A DNA stretch of 64,000 nt from an uncultured Veillonellaceae bacterium (GCA_945867815.1 CAMBIX010000009.1:17321-81320); one strand, 5' to 3'; positions 9,127 through 18,337 are shown, numbered from the stretch's first letter. The notes: generated by a model from the sequence alone, not told the origin. Made by a program: numbers and translations.

Positions 9127-9163
9127 TTTACAGTTGACAGTTGTCCACTGTAAAGAGTAATAT
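9127..9163 (+). promoter_or_regulatory. ilvE promoter with an inverted repeat over the -35 element
   Basis: Perfect TTGACA at 9134-9139, 18-nt spacer, TAATAT at 9158-9163. An 8-bp inverted repeat, TTTACAGT (9127-9134) and ACTGTAAA (9147-9154), straddles the -35 box, which suggests repressor or activator binding. The identity of the regulator is unknown. Confidence 0.6.
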
Positions 9164-9215
9164 ATTAGATATTAATATACTTTATTAGAGAGAATATAGA
9201 TGGGAGTGACCAAAA

Positions 9216-10238
9216 ATGGCAAAAGACTTGGATTGGGGTAATATTGGGTTTGAATATCGAAAGACAGATAAACGGTATGTGTCTAATTATAAAGATGGCA
9301 AGTGGGATGATGGCGTTTTAACGACGGATAATAAGGTTATTATTTCTGAAGATGCTGGCGTTCTCCATTATGCACAGGAATGTTTTGAAGGATTAAAGGC
9401 GTATACAACGAAAGAGGGACATATTGTTATATTCCGTCCAGATTTGAATGCAGAACGCATGTATAATACGGCAAAACGATTAGAGATGCCATCGTTTCCT
9501 AAAGACCGTTTTGTAGAGGCTGTAAAACAGGTGGTAGAAGCCAATATTGACTGGGTGCCACCTTATGGTAGTGGTGCTACCTTGTATATTCGTCCAGTTA
9601 TGTTTGCCACTGGGGAGGTTATTGGTGTTAAGCCAGCGGATGAATATCAGTTCCGTATTTTTGCAACGCCAGTAGGTCCCTATTATAAGGGCGGCGCTAA
9701 GCCAATCGCTATTAAGATTAGTGATTTTGACCGTGCAGCGCCTCGTGGGACAGGCCATATCAAGGCGGGCTTGAATTATGCTATGAGTTTACATGCTAAT
9801 GTGACAGCTCATGCGGAAGGCTTTGCAGAAAATTTATATTTGGATCCAGCTACGCGGACAAAGGTAGAAGAAGCGGGTGGCGCTAATATTATCTTTGTTG
9901 ATAAGGATGGCAACTTAGTTATTCCTAAATCAGATAGTATTTTGCCATCTGTTACTCGTCGGTCCATTGCTTATGTAGCCCAACATTATTTACATTTGAA
10001 AGTAACGGAACGAGAAGTATTATTTAGCGAGGTACCTCATTTTGCTGAAGCCGGCTTATGTGGTACAGCTGCTGTTATTTCACCAATTGGGTTAATTAAT
10101 GACCATGGTAAGGAAATTACTTTCTCTAATGGGATGGAAAAGGCCGGCCCTGTTATTAGTAAGTTATACCAGACTTTGACAGATATTCAGATGGGTAATA
10201 TAGAAGCACCAGAAGGTTGGATTTATAGAATTAAATAG
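9216..10238 (+). CDS. ilvE: Branched-chain amino acid aminotransferase
   Basis: PLP-dependent class IV (fold type IV) transaminase for leucine, isoleucine and valine and their 2-oxo acids; cytosolic. The length of 340 residues is that of the longer Firmicutes/eukaryote-type BCAT subgroup. Motifs are LHYAQECFEGLKAY, YIRPVMFATG, the PLP lysine region GHIKAGLNYA, and EAGGANIIFVD followed by SVTRRSI. ATG 9216 lies 52 bases after the -10 element of a strong promoter with an operator-like inverted repeat, so the gene is probably regulated on its own. No other ilv gene is in the window. Confidence 0.93.
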   Translation: MAKDLDWGNIGFEYRKTDKRYVSNYKDGKWDDGVLTTDNKVIISEDAGVLHYAQECFEGLKAYTTKEGHIVIFRPDLNAERMYNTAKRLEMPSFPKDRFVEAVKQVVEANIDWVPPYGSGATLYIRPVMFATGEVIGVKPADEYQFRIFATPVGPYYKGGAKPIAIKISDFDRAAPRGTGHIKAGLNYAMSLHANVTAHAEGFAENLYLDPATRTKVEEAGGANIIFVDKDGNLVIPKSDSILPSVTRRSIAYVAQHYLHLKVTEREVLFSEVPHFAEAGLCGTAAVISPIGLINDHGKEITFSNGMEKAGPVISKLYQTLTDIQMGNIEAPEGWIYRIK

Positions 10239-10349
10239 TAGGCACAGCAGGTATGGATAGAAAAAATTAGATAAACAGTAGAAAATAGGCTATAATGTAA
10301 GAATATTGTAGTGAGAGGTATCAAACATATTGTAAGAGGAGTTATTAGA

Positions 10350-10697
10350 ATGGAACTTTCATATGCGCGATTAGCTGCTATTTTCAAGGCCTTATCGGAT
10401 GAAACAAGATTGCATATTATAGATATGTTGTCTTGTAACGAGTTATGTGCCTGTGATATTTTATCTAGTTTTGATTTATCTCAATCAACTTTGAGTTATC
10501 ATATGAAAATCTTATTAGATGCGGGTGTGGTAAAGTCTAAGCGAAATGGTTTGTGGACTATGTATTCTATTAATGAAGAGACGTTTCAGGAAATCTTAAG
10601 TGTAATTCCTGATTTATATCAGCATAAAAAAGAATGCATTTGTGCACAGATTAAATATTGTCGTATAGAGGACAAAGAGAAAACGGAGTTTCTATGA
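10350..10697 (+). CDS. ArsR/SmtB-family transcriptional regulator
   Basis: Winged-helix repressor of 115 residues. The wHTH spans about residues 10-85 (IFKALSDETRLHIIDML, then LSQSTLSYHMKILLDAGVV and the wing KRNGLWTMYSI). The motif ELCACDIL in the helix before the recognition helix matches the Cys-x-Cys metalloid site of ArsR-type sensors, and further Cys residues (CICAQIKYC) lie at the C-terminus. ATG 10350 has AAGAGGAG upstream; an in-frame start 39 bases earlier lacks one. It overlaps dinB by 4 bases (ATGA). No arsenic efflux gene is nearby, so what it senses and controls is open. Confidence 0.85.
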   Translation: MELSYARLAAIFKALSDETRLHIIDMLSCNELCACDILSSFDLSQSTLSYHMKILLDAGVVKSKRNGLWTMYSINEETFQEILSVIPDLYQHKKECICAQIKYCRIEDKEKTEFL

Positions 10698-11899
10698 GAC
10701 GTTGGATTATGCATGTGGATATGGATGCCTTTTTCGCGTCTGTAGAACAGCATGATTTTCCAGAATATAAAGGCCGCCCAGTTATTGTAGGCGGCCTTTC
10801 TGCTAGGGGCGTTGTAGCAACAGCTTCTTATGAGGCACGTGCTTACGGGGTGCATTCCGCTATGAGCATGGCTAAGGCTAAGCGCTTATGTCCTAATGGT
10901 ATTTATCTGTGGCCTAGATTTGAACGTTATCAGGAGGTGTCACGGCAGGTTCATGAAGTGATGGAGGCTTATTCTCCTTACATTGAACCCATTTCCTTGG
11001 ATGAAGCCTTTTTGGATATTACGGCCTTAACGGGTCGCTATAGTGGACCTTATGCTTTAGGGCGTGAGTTTAAGGAAAAAGTTTTAGCTAAAACAGATTT
11101 AATCATTTCTGTGGGTCTAGCGCCCAATAAGTTTTTAGCAAAACTCGCGTCAGATTGGAAAAAACCAGATGGCTTAGTTGTTATTCCTTATGGTAAAGAG
11201 GCAGAGATGATTGCTCCTCTGCCTGTCAAGCGCTTATGGGGCGTAGGTAAGCAGACAGAGAAGCGATTGAAAGAGGCTGGCTTTTACACTATTGGAGATA
11301 TAGCAAAACTTACAAATGCTACAGCCTTGCAAACGATTTGCGGTAAATGGGCGGAGCGCTTATATCTCATGGCTAAGGGGATTGATGAGCGGCCTATTGA
11401 ATATGAACGCACCTTGCAGTCGGTCGGTAATGAAGAGACTTATGAAGAAGACCTAGATGATGAAGAGGTTATTGATGGGGAGTGGCATTATTTTGCTCAC
11501 CGCGTAGGAAAACGACTGCGACGAAAGGGGCTTAAGGGCCATACCGTGACGATTAAGATTCGTTATAATGATTTTTCTACCTTCACTAGGCAAAAGCAGA
11601 TTGATTACCCAACAGATGAGGAAGAAACTATCTATGAAGCGATCCAGCAATTGTATCAAAAGGTACATCGCATAAAGCCTGTACGATTACTAGGGGTGAC
11701 GGTGAGTGGCTTTGATAAGACGCTTGTACAGGAATCTTTGTTTTCTCATGAAGAGGAACGGCATCAGTTAACAGAAACGATAGATCAGTTAGAACATCGC
11801 TTTGGCGATAATATTGTGATGAGAGGGTCCTTGTGGCAGCGTAATCGGCTGCAACGACGACCGACGAGACGAAGAGAGTTACAAAAGGGAGAGATAGAT
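10694..11899 (+). CDS. dinB: DNA polymerase IV domain, open into larA without a stop codon
   Basis: Y-family error-prone translesion polymerase. Catalytic acidic residues are in HVDMDAFFASVE (Asp9, Asp11) and SLDEAFLDI (Asp103, Glu104). The helix-hairpin-helix region has LWGVGKQTEKRL and the little-finger domain follows. About 402 residues make a complete Pol IV, but the frame has no stop and continues into LarA through a basic linker (RRPTRRRELQKGE), ending only at 13195. Either an 834-residue fusion is made or larA starts internally as well. ATG 10694 overlaps the arsR stop; an earlier in-frame start at 10658 lies inside arsR and has no ribosome binding site. Confidence 0.88.
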
Positions 11900-13195
11900 A
11901 TGAAAACATTTACACTAGCTTGTGGGCATGGCAGCCAAACAGTACAGATACCAGAAAAACAGATTATTGATGTAGTAGAAGGTAAAGAGTATCCGTCTTT
12001 ACAAGACATAAAGCAAGCTGTTTTGGACGTATTAGATCATCCAACGGCTTCGAAACCTTTGCGGGAGATTGTAAAAGCGGGTGAAACAGTATGCGTTGTC
12101 GTATCAGACATCACACGGGCGTGGATTCGTTATGATCTATTTTTACCAGTTTTGTTGGATTATTTAAATGCTCTGGGTGTTAAAGATAAGGATATTACCT
12201 TATTAGTTGCGTATGGTTCGCATCGCTTACAGACAGGGGTAGAAAATGTTAAAGAATTTGGTCAAGAGGTAGTCAATCGTGTAGCGATTAAATCAAGCAG
12301 TGCTATTAATAAAGATTGTAATTATGTGCATATAGGCGAAACGTCTCATGGTGTACCGATTGAGTTAAACGAAGTCGCTCTTAAGGCAGACCGTTTAATT
12401 TTGACAGGTGGTATTGTTTTTCACTTGATTGCAGGTTTTGGCGGTGGTCGTAAGGCGGTTATGCCAGGTATTTCTTCTTATGAAGCTATACAGAAGAATC
12501 ACTGCTTATGTTTAACAGAAGAAGTGGGCGGCGGTTGTCGACCAGAAATCGTTAGTGGTAATATTACGACCAATCGTATGCATGATGACCAAATGGAACA
12601 TGCCTTAGCGGCTAAGCCTGATTTTTTAATCAATGTGGTGGCTAATGCGGAAGGCAAACCGGCAGCCTTTGTTGGAGGCGATTTAAAAGAAGCGTGGTTA
12701 AAGGGGACACAGCTAGTTAAAGCTATGTATGAAGTACCGATTCAGAAACAGGCGGATTGCGTTGTTGCTTCAGCTGGTGGTTTTCCTATGGATATAAATT
12801 TATATCAAGGTGTTAAAACCCAAGATAATGCCGTTAAAGCGTGTCGTGATGGGGGCGTCGTTATTTTACTTATGGATTTAGAGGATATCGAAGAACCAGG
12901 CGATTTTGTCGGTTGGTTTGCTCATCCTAGCGTTTATGACCATGAAGTGGCCTTACGTAAGGCCTTTACGGTACCGGGGTTTGCTTCTTTCTTGATGCGT
13001 ACTTACTTTGAAAAGAAGCATCATATTTTAGTAACGAATAAGAAAAATCTTCCATTGGATAAGAAGTTTGGCGTTGAAATGGTAGATAGTTTAGATAAGG
13101 CTATGAGTCGAGCTAAAGAAATTCTAGGACGAAATGATTTTTCGATTACAGTTATGCCGGAGGCAAGTCATACTTTGCCAGTGGTAAAAAAATAA
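11900..13195 (+). CDS. larA: Nickel-pincer lactate racemase
   Basis: Interconverts D- and L-lactate with a nickel-pincer nucleotide; this lets a lactate fermenter use both isomers. Counting from Met 11900, His108 (in GSHRL), Lys185 (in GGGRKAVMPG) and His201 correspond to the proton-relay His, cofactor-bearing Lys and nickel-binding His known from Lactobacillus plantarum LarA (108, 184, 200). SDITR at 69-73 is also typical. Length is 431 residues. GGGAG (11888-11892) gives a usable internal ribosome binding site, although the frame is continuous with dinB. No larBCE cofactor genes are in the window. A different substrate within the LarA superfamily is possible. Confidence 0.85.
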   Translation: MKTFTLACGHGSQTVQIPEKQIIDVVEGKEYPSLQDIKQAVLDVLDHPTASKPLREIVKAGETVCVVVSDITRAWIRYDLFLPVLLDYLNALGVKDKDITLLVAYGSHRLQTGVENVKEFGQEVVNRVAIKSSSAINKDCNYVHIGETSHGVPIELNEVALKADRLILTGGIVFHLIAGFGGGRKAVMPGISSYEAIQKNHCLCLTEEVGGGCRPEIVSGNITTNRMHDDQMEHALAAKPDFLINVVANAEGKPAAFVGGDLKEAWLKGTQLVKAMYEVPIQKQADCVVASAGGFPMDINLYQGVKTQDNAVKACRDGGVVILLMDLEDIEEPGDFVGWFAHPSVYDHEVALRKAFTVPGFASFLMRTYFEKKHHILVTNKKNLPLDKKFGVEMVDSLDKAMSRAKEILGRNDFSITVMPEASHTLPVVKK

Positions 13196-13326
13196 ATGAG
13201 TTCTATAAGGTAGCAGGTAACTTTATAAGGATCTATAAAAGCCGTATCTATATAAAGCTGTATTCCTTAGAGCGTAAGTAAAGTTGGCTTGCTTGAGAGT
13301 TAAGTTATTTAGAGAGGGAGATATGT

Positions 13327-14514
13327 ATGAGTTTTTCATTGCCGGCCCATGCCGTATTGAAGGGGCCTAATTTTATTAGAGAAGTTTTTGAACGAGGCGC
13401 GGGAATTCCTGGTTTTATTAGTTTCGGTATTGGCAATCCAGCGCCAGAAGCGATTCCCGTTAAGGACATTCAGGCGGCTTTTGATGCGGTAGTTCATGAC
13501 AAGCCTATGGAGCTTTTACAATATGGACCCATGATGGGGGATGATCATCTAAGAGAACAAACTTTACAGCGTTTGCTTACTAAGCGGCATATGCCTAAAG
13601 AGGGGCAGGCTTTGTTGCTTTCTATTGGGGCAGGACAAGATTTGGGTTTAGTACCTAGAACGGTTTGCCAAGCTGGTGATGAAGTCTATATGGATGCGTA
13701 TACGTTTACGAGTGCTATTAATGCGGTACGTAATGTGGGTGCAGTACCGGTAAGCATTGCGATGGACCAAGATGGGATGATACCAGAGGATTTAGAAAAA
13801 GCGGCGCAATCAGGTAAGGGAAAATATATCTATTTGATTCCTAATTTTCAAAATCCAACAGGAATTACAATGTCTTTAGAACGGCGTCAGGCTATTTATG
13901 AGATTGCTTCTGAGTATGATTTGTTTATTTATGAAGATGATCCTTATGGAGAAATCCGATTTACTGCGGATGAAGTGCCTACTTTTAAATCCTTTGATAA
14001 GGAAAATCGCGTTCTTTATGCGGGCTCTTATTCTAAGACCTTGTCGGCAGGGCTACGAGTTGGTTTTTTATATGGGCCTGCTGAAGTTATTGGGGCTATT
14101 CAAGTTTTGAAAAATAATTGTGATGGGCAGATGCCTTTGGTAACACAGCGCGTTGTATCTCATTTGTTAGACACGATTGATTATGATAAACAGATTGCTA
14201 AGGTAGCTCGTGTCTACCAAGAGAAATGGAAGGTTATGAAGGATACGTATGATCAGTATGGCAGTTCTAAAGTGACCTTTACGAATCCGACAGGCGGCAT
14301 GTTTGTCTGGATGACTATGCCAGATGGGGTAGATAGTAAGGCCTTTTTCGAAGATTGTATGCAACATAAGGTGGGGATAGTGCCTGGAGCGGCCTTCGCT
14401 ACGGATGGATCTTTAACGAGTCAATCCTTTCGCTTGAGTTATACCTTCCCTGATCTAGAAAGCATTCGTACGGGAATGGAAGTTGTGGCTAAATTGACGA
14501 GGGCTTACTGCTAG
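13327..14514 (+). CDS. Class I PLP-dependent aminotransferase (LysN / 2-aminoadipate type)
   Basis: Fold type I aminotransferase of 395 residues. The conserved blocks are ISFGIGNPAPEAIP (N-terminal substrate arm), LLSIGAGQDLGL, PNFQNPTGITM, YEDDPYGEIRF and the PLP lysine in YSKTLSAGLRVGF. This pattern is shared by 2-aminoadipate, aromatic and MocR-related aminotransferases, so substrate cannot be assigned. GAGAGGGAG precedes ATG 13327. It stands alone, 131 bases after larA, and has a long hairpin downstream. Confidence 0.85.
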   Translation: MSFSLPAHAVLKGPNFIREVFERGAGIPGFISFGIGNPAPEAIPVKDIQAAFDAVVHDKPMELLQYGPMMGDDHLREQTLQRLLTKRHMPKEGQALLLSIGAGQDLGLVPRTVCQAGDEVYMDAYTFTSAINAVRNVGAVPVSIAMDQDGMIPEDLEKAAQSGKGKYIYLIPNFQNPTGITMSLERRQAIYEIASEYDLFIYEDDPYGEIRFTADEVPTFKSFDKENRVLYAGSYSKTLSAGLRVGFLYGPAEVIGAIQVLKNNCDGQMPLVTQRVVSHLLDTIDYDKQIAKVARVYQEKWKVMKDTYDQYGSSKVTFTNPTGGMFVWMTMPDGVDSKAFFEDCMQHKVGIVPGAAFATDGSLTSQSFRLSYTFPDLESIRTGMEVVAKLTRAYC

Positions 14515-14627
14515 TTTGCGATTCTAAGTGATTGCTTATTAAGGTATTGCTTTTCCTAGTCATAGAGAAAATGAATATTACGGTTTATAGATTATAAGGG
14601 CTGTCTTTTGCCCTATAGGCCTAGATT

Positions 14628-14667
14628 ACAAAAGAGGTAGAATCCTAATGGATTCTACCTCTTTTGT
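14628..14667. terminator. Perfect 18-bp hairpin, bidirectional terminator-like
   Basis: ACAAAAGAGGTAGAATCC (14628-14645) and its exact complement (14650-14667) with a TAAT loop. The 3' arm itself contains TTTT but no long T run follows. It probably ends the aminotransferase transcript. Confidence 0.6.
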
Positions 14668-15038
14668 ATAGAGAAATTCTTAATTAGCTTACTGGGTAAA
14701 TGAGCTTTAGTTTTGTGGTTTGACATTTTATAAGCTTATGACTGCAGGAGTATAAAATACATGTTAAAATAAAAACAGATTAAGACGTGAGGATATTCGT
14801 TTTTATTTTTATAGCTGTGGAGATAAATGAAGATGAAGCGAATTACCTACAGGCTTTGGTTATTTATAAAAGGAATGAGCGGCTTATTGGTCTAATTTAT
14901 ATAGAAAGACTTGTATAGTTAGCATTTTCATTTGTAGGTAGAAAAGAAATGGCTAGGCTGTAACTTGGGTGTAGCTGTTTATAAGATGAGTGACTTAGGT
15001 AGAGAGTAATAAAAAGTTGTATGGCGAGGAGTGATAGT
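14668..15038. other. 370-base intergenic stretch with a possible 22-residue ORF
   Basis: AT-rich and mostly featureless. A TTGACA at 14720-14725 has no well-spaced -10 (a TATAAA at 14751 is 25 nt away). ATG 14827 with GGAG a few bases before it opens a 22-codon frame to 14895 (starts MKMKRITYRLW, hydrophobic end); support is weak. Confidence 0.3.
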
Positions 15039-15815
15039 ATGCATAATGAACATGGATTAATTGAACAACAAGTTATTGATTCGGTACGGCGGGCTTTACG
15101 CCGTAAGTATGAACAAGATGGACAGATTTGTGCGTCTTTAGAAGAATTAGGCCAAGATGCGCAGATTCCACCGGAAACAGTACCGCTGACTTTGGCTGCT
15201 TATGGAGAAGCACAAAAACGGCGGCAGTATGTGGCTTTATTAGATAGCCTGTGGCAAGAAATTGCGGACATACAAGAGGTTATGGAAGGCCTACATGTGT
15301 ATGCAACCTTAGAAGATCAAGTGGAACGCAGTGAACAATGGGCGGATGCGATTGATTATGATACGGTATGGCTTAATGAAGTCCAATCTAAGGAGTATCA
15401 GAAACGTTTTCCACAGGTTTTGCATGAAGCGACAGTTAATGGATTGGCTACGCAAGAAAAAGAAGAAGCGGATACAGAACAGGTCAATACAGAAGATGTA
15501 TCGGCACCAGTACAAAATGGTAGTAAGATGATAGCTAAGGCTCATCAACAGATTGCTAAGGCCTTGTCTGAATCGGAATTATTAACGCAGCAGTTAGGTA
15601 AGACGGCTGGACAGGCTGATACATCTGTAAGTGATGAAGGGGATGCGGATAAAGAAGAACTGGCTGTTGATCAGGTAGAGATGCAGGATAGAGAGTTTGG
15701 CGGAGGTAAAAAGAAAGGAAAGAAGGGGAAAAAGGCTAAAAAAGATAAAAAAGCGGCAAAGAATAAAGCATCTAAGAATAAGAAGGCTAAGAAAAAGAAA
15801 AAGAAAAAGCGATAG
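15039..15815 (+). CDS. Hypothetical protein with a polylysine C-terminal tail
   Basis: I do not recognise this family. About 258 residues. The first 115 look globular and helical (IEQQVIDSVRRALRRKYEQ, then ELGQDAQIPPETVP, which could be a small helix-turn-helix). The middle is acidic and Glu/Asp/Gln-rich. The last 40 residues are almost only Lys, Gly and Ala, ending in a run of nine lysines before Arg. Such tails bind nucleic acid or acidic polymers in other proteins, so a DNA- or ribosome-binding role is an inference. ATG 15039 is preferred over ATG 15021 because GAGGAGTG (15026-15033) is placed for it. Confidence 0.7.
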   Translation: MHNEHGLIEQQVIDSVRRALRRKYEQDGQICASLEELGQDAQIPPETVPLTLAAYGEAQKRRQYVALLDSLWQEIADIQEVMEGLHVYATLEDQVERSEQWADAIDYDTVWLNEVQSKEYQKRFPQVLHEATVNGLATQEKEEADTEQVNTEDVSAPVQNGSKMIAKAHQQIAKALSESELLTQQLGKTAGQADTSVSDEGDADKEELAVDQVEMQDREFGGGKKKGKKGKKAKKDKKAAKNKASKNKKAKKKKKKKR

Positions 15816-15836
15816 GTAATAGGAGGTTCTCAGAGA

Positions 15837-15920
15837 ACGGAAGCACCTAATGATCTTACGAAGCTCCGTCTTTCGCTACGCTCGAAAGTCGTTCGTAAGA
15901 AACATTAGGTGCTTCGTGAC
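15837..15920. repeat. Intergenic hairpin repeat, family A, copy 3
   Basis: Nested hairpin with outer arms GGAAGCACCTAATG and CATTAGGTGCTTC, inner arms CTTACGAA and TTCGTAAG, and tip CGCTACGCTCGAAAG. The outer arm is nearly identical to copy 1 although the inner arm differs, with paired changes on both sides. Confidence 0.75.
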
Positions 15921-15976
15921 TTAGAGCCATATGGGTATAGCAAGGATATAATGGAAGTATGCTGATAGATTTATGA

Positions 15977-16035
15977 GGCTTCATTCTTCGCTACGCTTGA
16001 AAGACGTTTGTAAGAGACATTAAGCGCTTCGTGAC
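15977..16035. repeat. Intergenic hairpin repeat, family A, partial copy 4
   Basis: Shares TTCGCTACGCTTGAAAGACG, the GTTTGTAAGAGACATTA arm and the CGCTTCGTGACTT end with copy 3, but the left arm is lost. It is a truncated copy just upstream of the ClC gene. Confidence 0.6.
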
Positions 16036-16076
16036 TTGGAGCTATATGGTTAGTGGTATTTTAAATAGGGATTAAG

Positions 16077-17684
16077 ATGTTGTTGCAGGAACAGAAAGGG
16101 CGTATGCCTTTTTTTAAGAGATTACGGCAGAATAGCCAAATGAATGAAATTGATAGTACGCTGATTATTCGCATGTCGGTGATTGGTGTGTTAGTAGGAG
16201 CCGTGGCTGGTTTTTTCGGGGCGACTTTCCGCTACTGGATTATGGCAGGTGAGGATTATCGTCATATCATTATGAATCAGTTGACGCCTTTGACTTTAGG
16301 AATTTGGCTAGTTGCTATGGTGGTTTTTGGGTGGGCTTGTGCCCGCCTTTTGAAATGGGCTCCTTTATCTGGTGGTTCAGGGATTCCACAGATTGAAGGG
16401 GAAATGCTAGGCGTTATGAATGATACGAAGCCTCATCGAACTTTGATTTCTAAATATATTGGTGGTGTATTGAATGGTATTTGTGGTTTTTCGGTAGGTC
16501 GCGAAGGCCCATCTGTACAGTTAGGGGGCGCGGCAGGAAAAATCATTTCCTATTTATTGCATTCACCTAGGCAGGAGCAACGCTTACTTATGTCGGCAGG
16601 AGCGGCCGCTGGTTTGACGGCGGCTTTTAGTGCGCCGGTGTCAGGCGCTATTTTTGCTTTTGAAGAGGTTCATAAAAGCTTTTATCCCTTGCTAGTTATT
16701 CCAACTTTTACGGCGACAATTGCCTCTAATTTTGTAACTAGTACGATCTTCGGATTGCAACCATCTTTAGGTTTTACTGTGGTGGATGGTTTGCCCCTTC
16801 ACTATTTTTATCAGTTGATTGGTGTTGGTCTTATTTCGGGAGTAGTTGGCGTCGCCTTTAATAAATCGATTTTACTTTTTAAACGCTTGTTTTCTTACTT
16901 ACCTATGGGACTGAATGGTAAAATCATAATGACCTTCTTAGTGGTGACCTTGATTGGCCTTGATTCACAGCTTTTATTAGGCGGAGGTAATTCTTTAGTT
17001 GGAGAGCTAGCGTATGGTCATTATGCCTTATGGATTTTGTTAGGCATTGTTGTTGGTAAAATTTTACTTACTGCCTTTTGCTTTGGCAGTGGTATACAAG
17101 GCGGTATTTTTCTCCCTATGTTAGTTATTGGAGCGTCTGTAGGGGCGTTTACGCATGGCCTTTTCCACGAGTTTGGTTTAGTAACTAATGTATATCAGGC
17201 TAATATTGTTATTTGTGCTATGAGTGGTGTGTTAGCGGCAGCTATGCGTACTCCTTTGTTAGCCATTATGTTAGTATTAGAAATGACAAATAGTTTCTTC
17301 AGTATTTATCAGGTAGGTACTGTGGCAATTGTTGCTTATTTGGTAGCTGATTTAATGAAGGAACCACCGGTATATGATTCCTTGTTAGGCCTTATGATAA
17401 AACCACGCAGTGAAATAGAAATGGAACAGACTTTTTTCCAATGCCATTTGCCAGTAGTTAGTCCCTTGGTAGGGAAGGCATTACAGGATATTGTTATGCC
17501 TAAAAGTGCTAGCTTAGTAAGTATTTCCAGACAGGGACAGCATATAGTGCCGCAATCGCAGACGGTTTTAGAAGCTGGTGATGATTTATATGTTACCTGT
17601 CAGACAGGACAGTTAAAAGAAGCTAAAGAGTTTTTTCAAAAGGAGTCAGTAAGGGAACATGAAGAAGAAAAAGATAAATCGTAA
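16077..17684 (+). CDS. ClC-type chloride transporter with C-terminal RCK_C domain
   Basis: Membrane chloride channel or H+/Cl- exchanger. Selectivity-filter motifs are GGSGIPQIEG (residues 99-108), GREGPSVQLG (gating Glu143), FAFEEVH and GSGIQGGIFLP. About 10-12 hydrophobic segments fill residues 30-430. A TrkA-C/RCK_C-like domain follows (PLVGKALQDIVMP, then GDDLYVTCQ), a common regulatory add-on in Firmicutes ClC proteins. The external gating Glu is present, and a Glu is also found near the E. coli E203 position, which favours an exchanger. The start has only a weak ribosome binding site. The 3' end overlaps the next gene by 26 bases. Confidence 0.88.
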   Translation: MLLQEQKGRMPFFKRLRQNSQMNEIDSTLIIRMSVIGVLVGAVAGFFGATFRYWIMAGEDYRHIIMNQLTPLTLGIWLVAMVVFGWACARLLKWAPLSGGSGIPQIEGEMLGVMNDTKPHRTLISKYIGGVLNGICGFSVGREGPSVQLGGAAGKIISYLLHSPRQEQRLLMSAGAAAGLTAAFSAPVSGAIFAFEEVHKSFYPLLVIPTFTATIASNFVTSTIFGLQPSLGFTVVDGLPLHYFYQLIGVGLISGVVGVAFNKSILLFKRLFSYLPMGLNGKIIMTFLVVTLIGLDSQLLLGGGNSLVGELAYGHYALWILLGIVVGKILLTAFCFGSGIQGGIFLPMLVIGASVGAFTHGLFHEFGLVTNVYQANIVICAMSGVLAAAMRTPLLAIMLVLEMTNSFFSIYQVGTVAIVAYLVADLMKEPPVYDSLLGLMIKPRSEIEMEQTFFQCHLPVVSPLVGKALQDIVMPKSASLVSISRQGQHIVPQSQTVLEAGDDLYVTCQTGQLKEAKEFFQKESVREHEEEKDKS

Positions 17685-18150
17685 GAAAAAGGTGCAAGTA
17701 CCGCAAAAACATGGATTAGGGAAAGCTGTCGAATGGGTGCTTGTCCTTTGCTATGCAGCTATCGCTGTCTTGTTTTATCAACAGGGACCAGATGAATTGG
17801 TTGGTTGTATCTTAATTGGCAGCTTTATTGTGAGCGCCTTATACATTTATATTTATAAGGGACAGGCTGCAACTAATCGGGCTATTGATACAGCTTGTCG
17901 TTTTTGTATTAGTTATATGATTACCATGGTAGCCCTATTTTTCTATGTATTAGCTATGCTTAGAGCACAGCAACTAACCTCGACAACTGTTGTTTTTGTC
18001 TTAATTGGATCTGTTGTTGTCTTTTACTGTATCTATACATCAACCAAGGGTTTAATGCAACGATTTGCAGTCCTTAAAGACGAGTCAAAAAAGGTAAAGG
18101 ATGAAGCAAAGAAAGGTCTTTCTGAGACAGGAAATGGAGAGTCTAAATAA
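17659..18150 (+). CDS. Small integral membrane protein, unknown function
   Basis: 163 residues with a very basic N-terminus (first 20 residues rich in Lys) and four predicted membrane helices: about 25-43, 50-65, 83-102 and 110-128. The C-terminus is charged (KDESKKVKDEAKKG). It overlaps the ClC gene by 26 bases, so the two are translated together and may work together. No family is recognised. Confidence 0.75.
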   Translation: MKKKKINRKKKVQVPQKHGLGKAVEWVLVLCYAAIAVLFYQQGPDELVGCILIGSFIVSALYIYIYKGQAATNRAIDTACRFCISYMITMVALFFYVLAMLRAQQLTSTTVVFVLIGSVVVFYCIYTSTKGLMQRFAVLKDESKKVKDEAKKGLSETGNGESK

Positions 18151-18245
18151 ATTGCTAGATATATAGCCCACCCTTTCTTGTTATTTGATAAACTGAATAC
18201 TTAAAATACGGCGTGTTAGGTGCAACAGGCTAAAAAGGGGAAAGT

Positions 18246-18316
18246 AAAAAATGATGCCTACATCTCATAAGGAGCCTTAGATAGTGTTAGCTCCTGAGAT
18301 GTAGGCATCATTTTTT
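18246..18316. terminator. Long bidirectional terminator between convergent genes
   Basis: A perfect stem of about 20 bp (18248-18267 with 18295-18314) with AAAAA on one side and TTTTTT on the other, and a second inner stem (GGAGC/GCTCC). It serves the rightward membrane-protein gene and leftward narK. Confidence 0.9.
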
Positions 18317-18337
18317 ATATATATGTGTTTTTAATTA

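Noticed and set aside
10658..10693. Earlier start for dinB
   Set aside because: It lies within arsR, has no ribosome binding site, and the Pol IV family starts at MRRWIMHVDMD.
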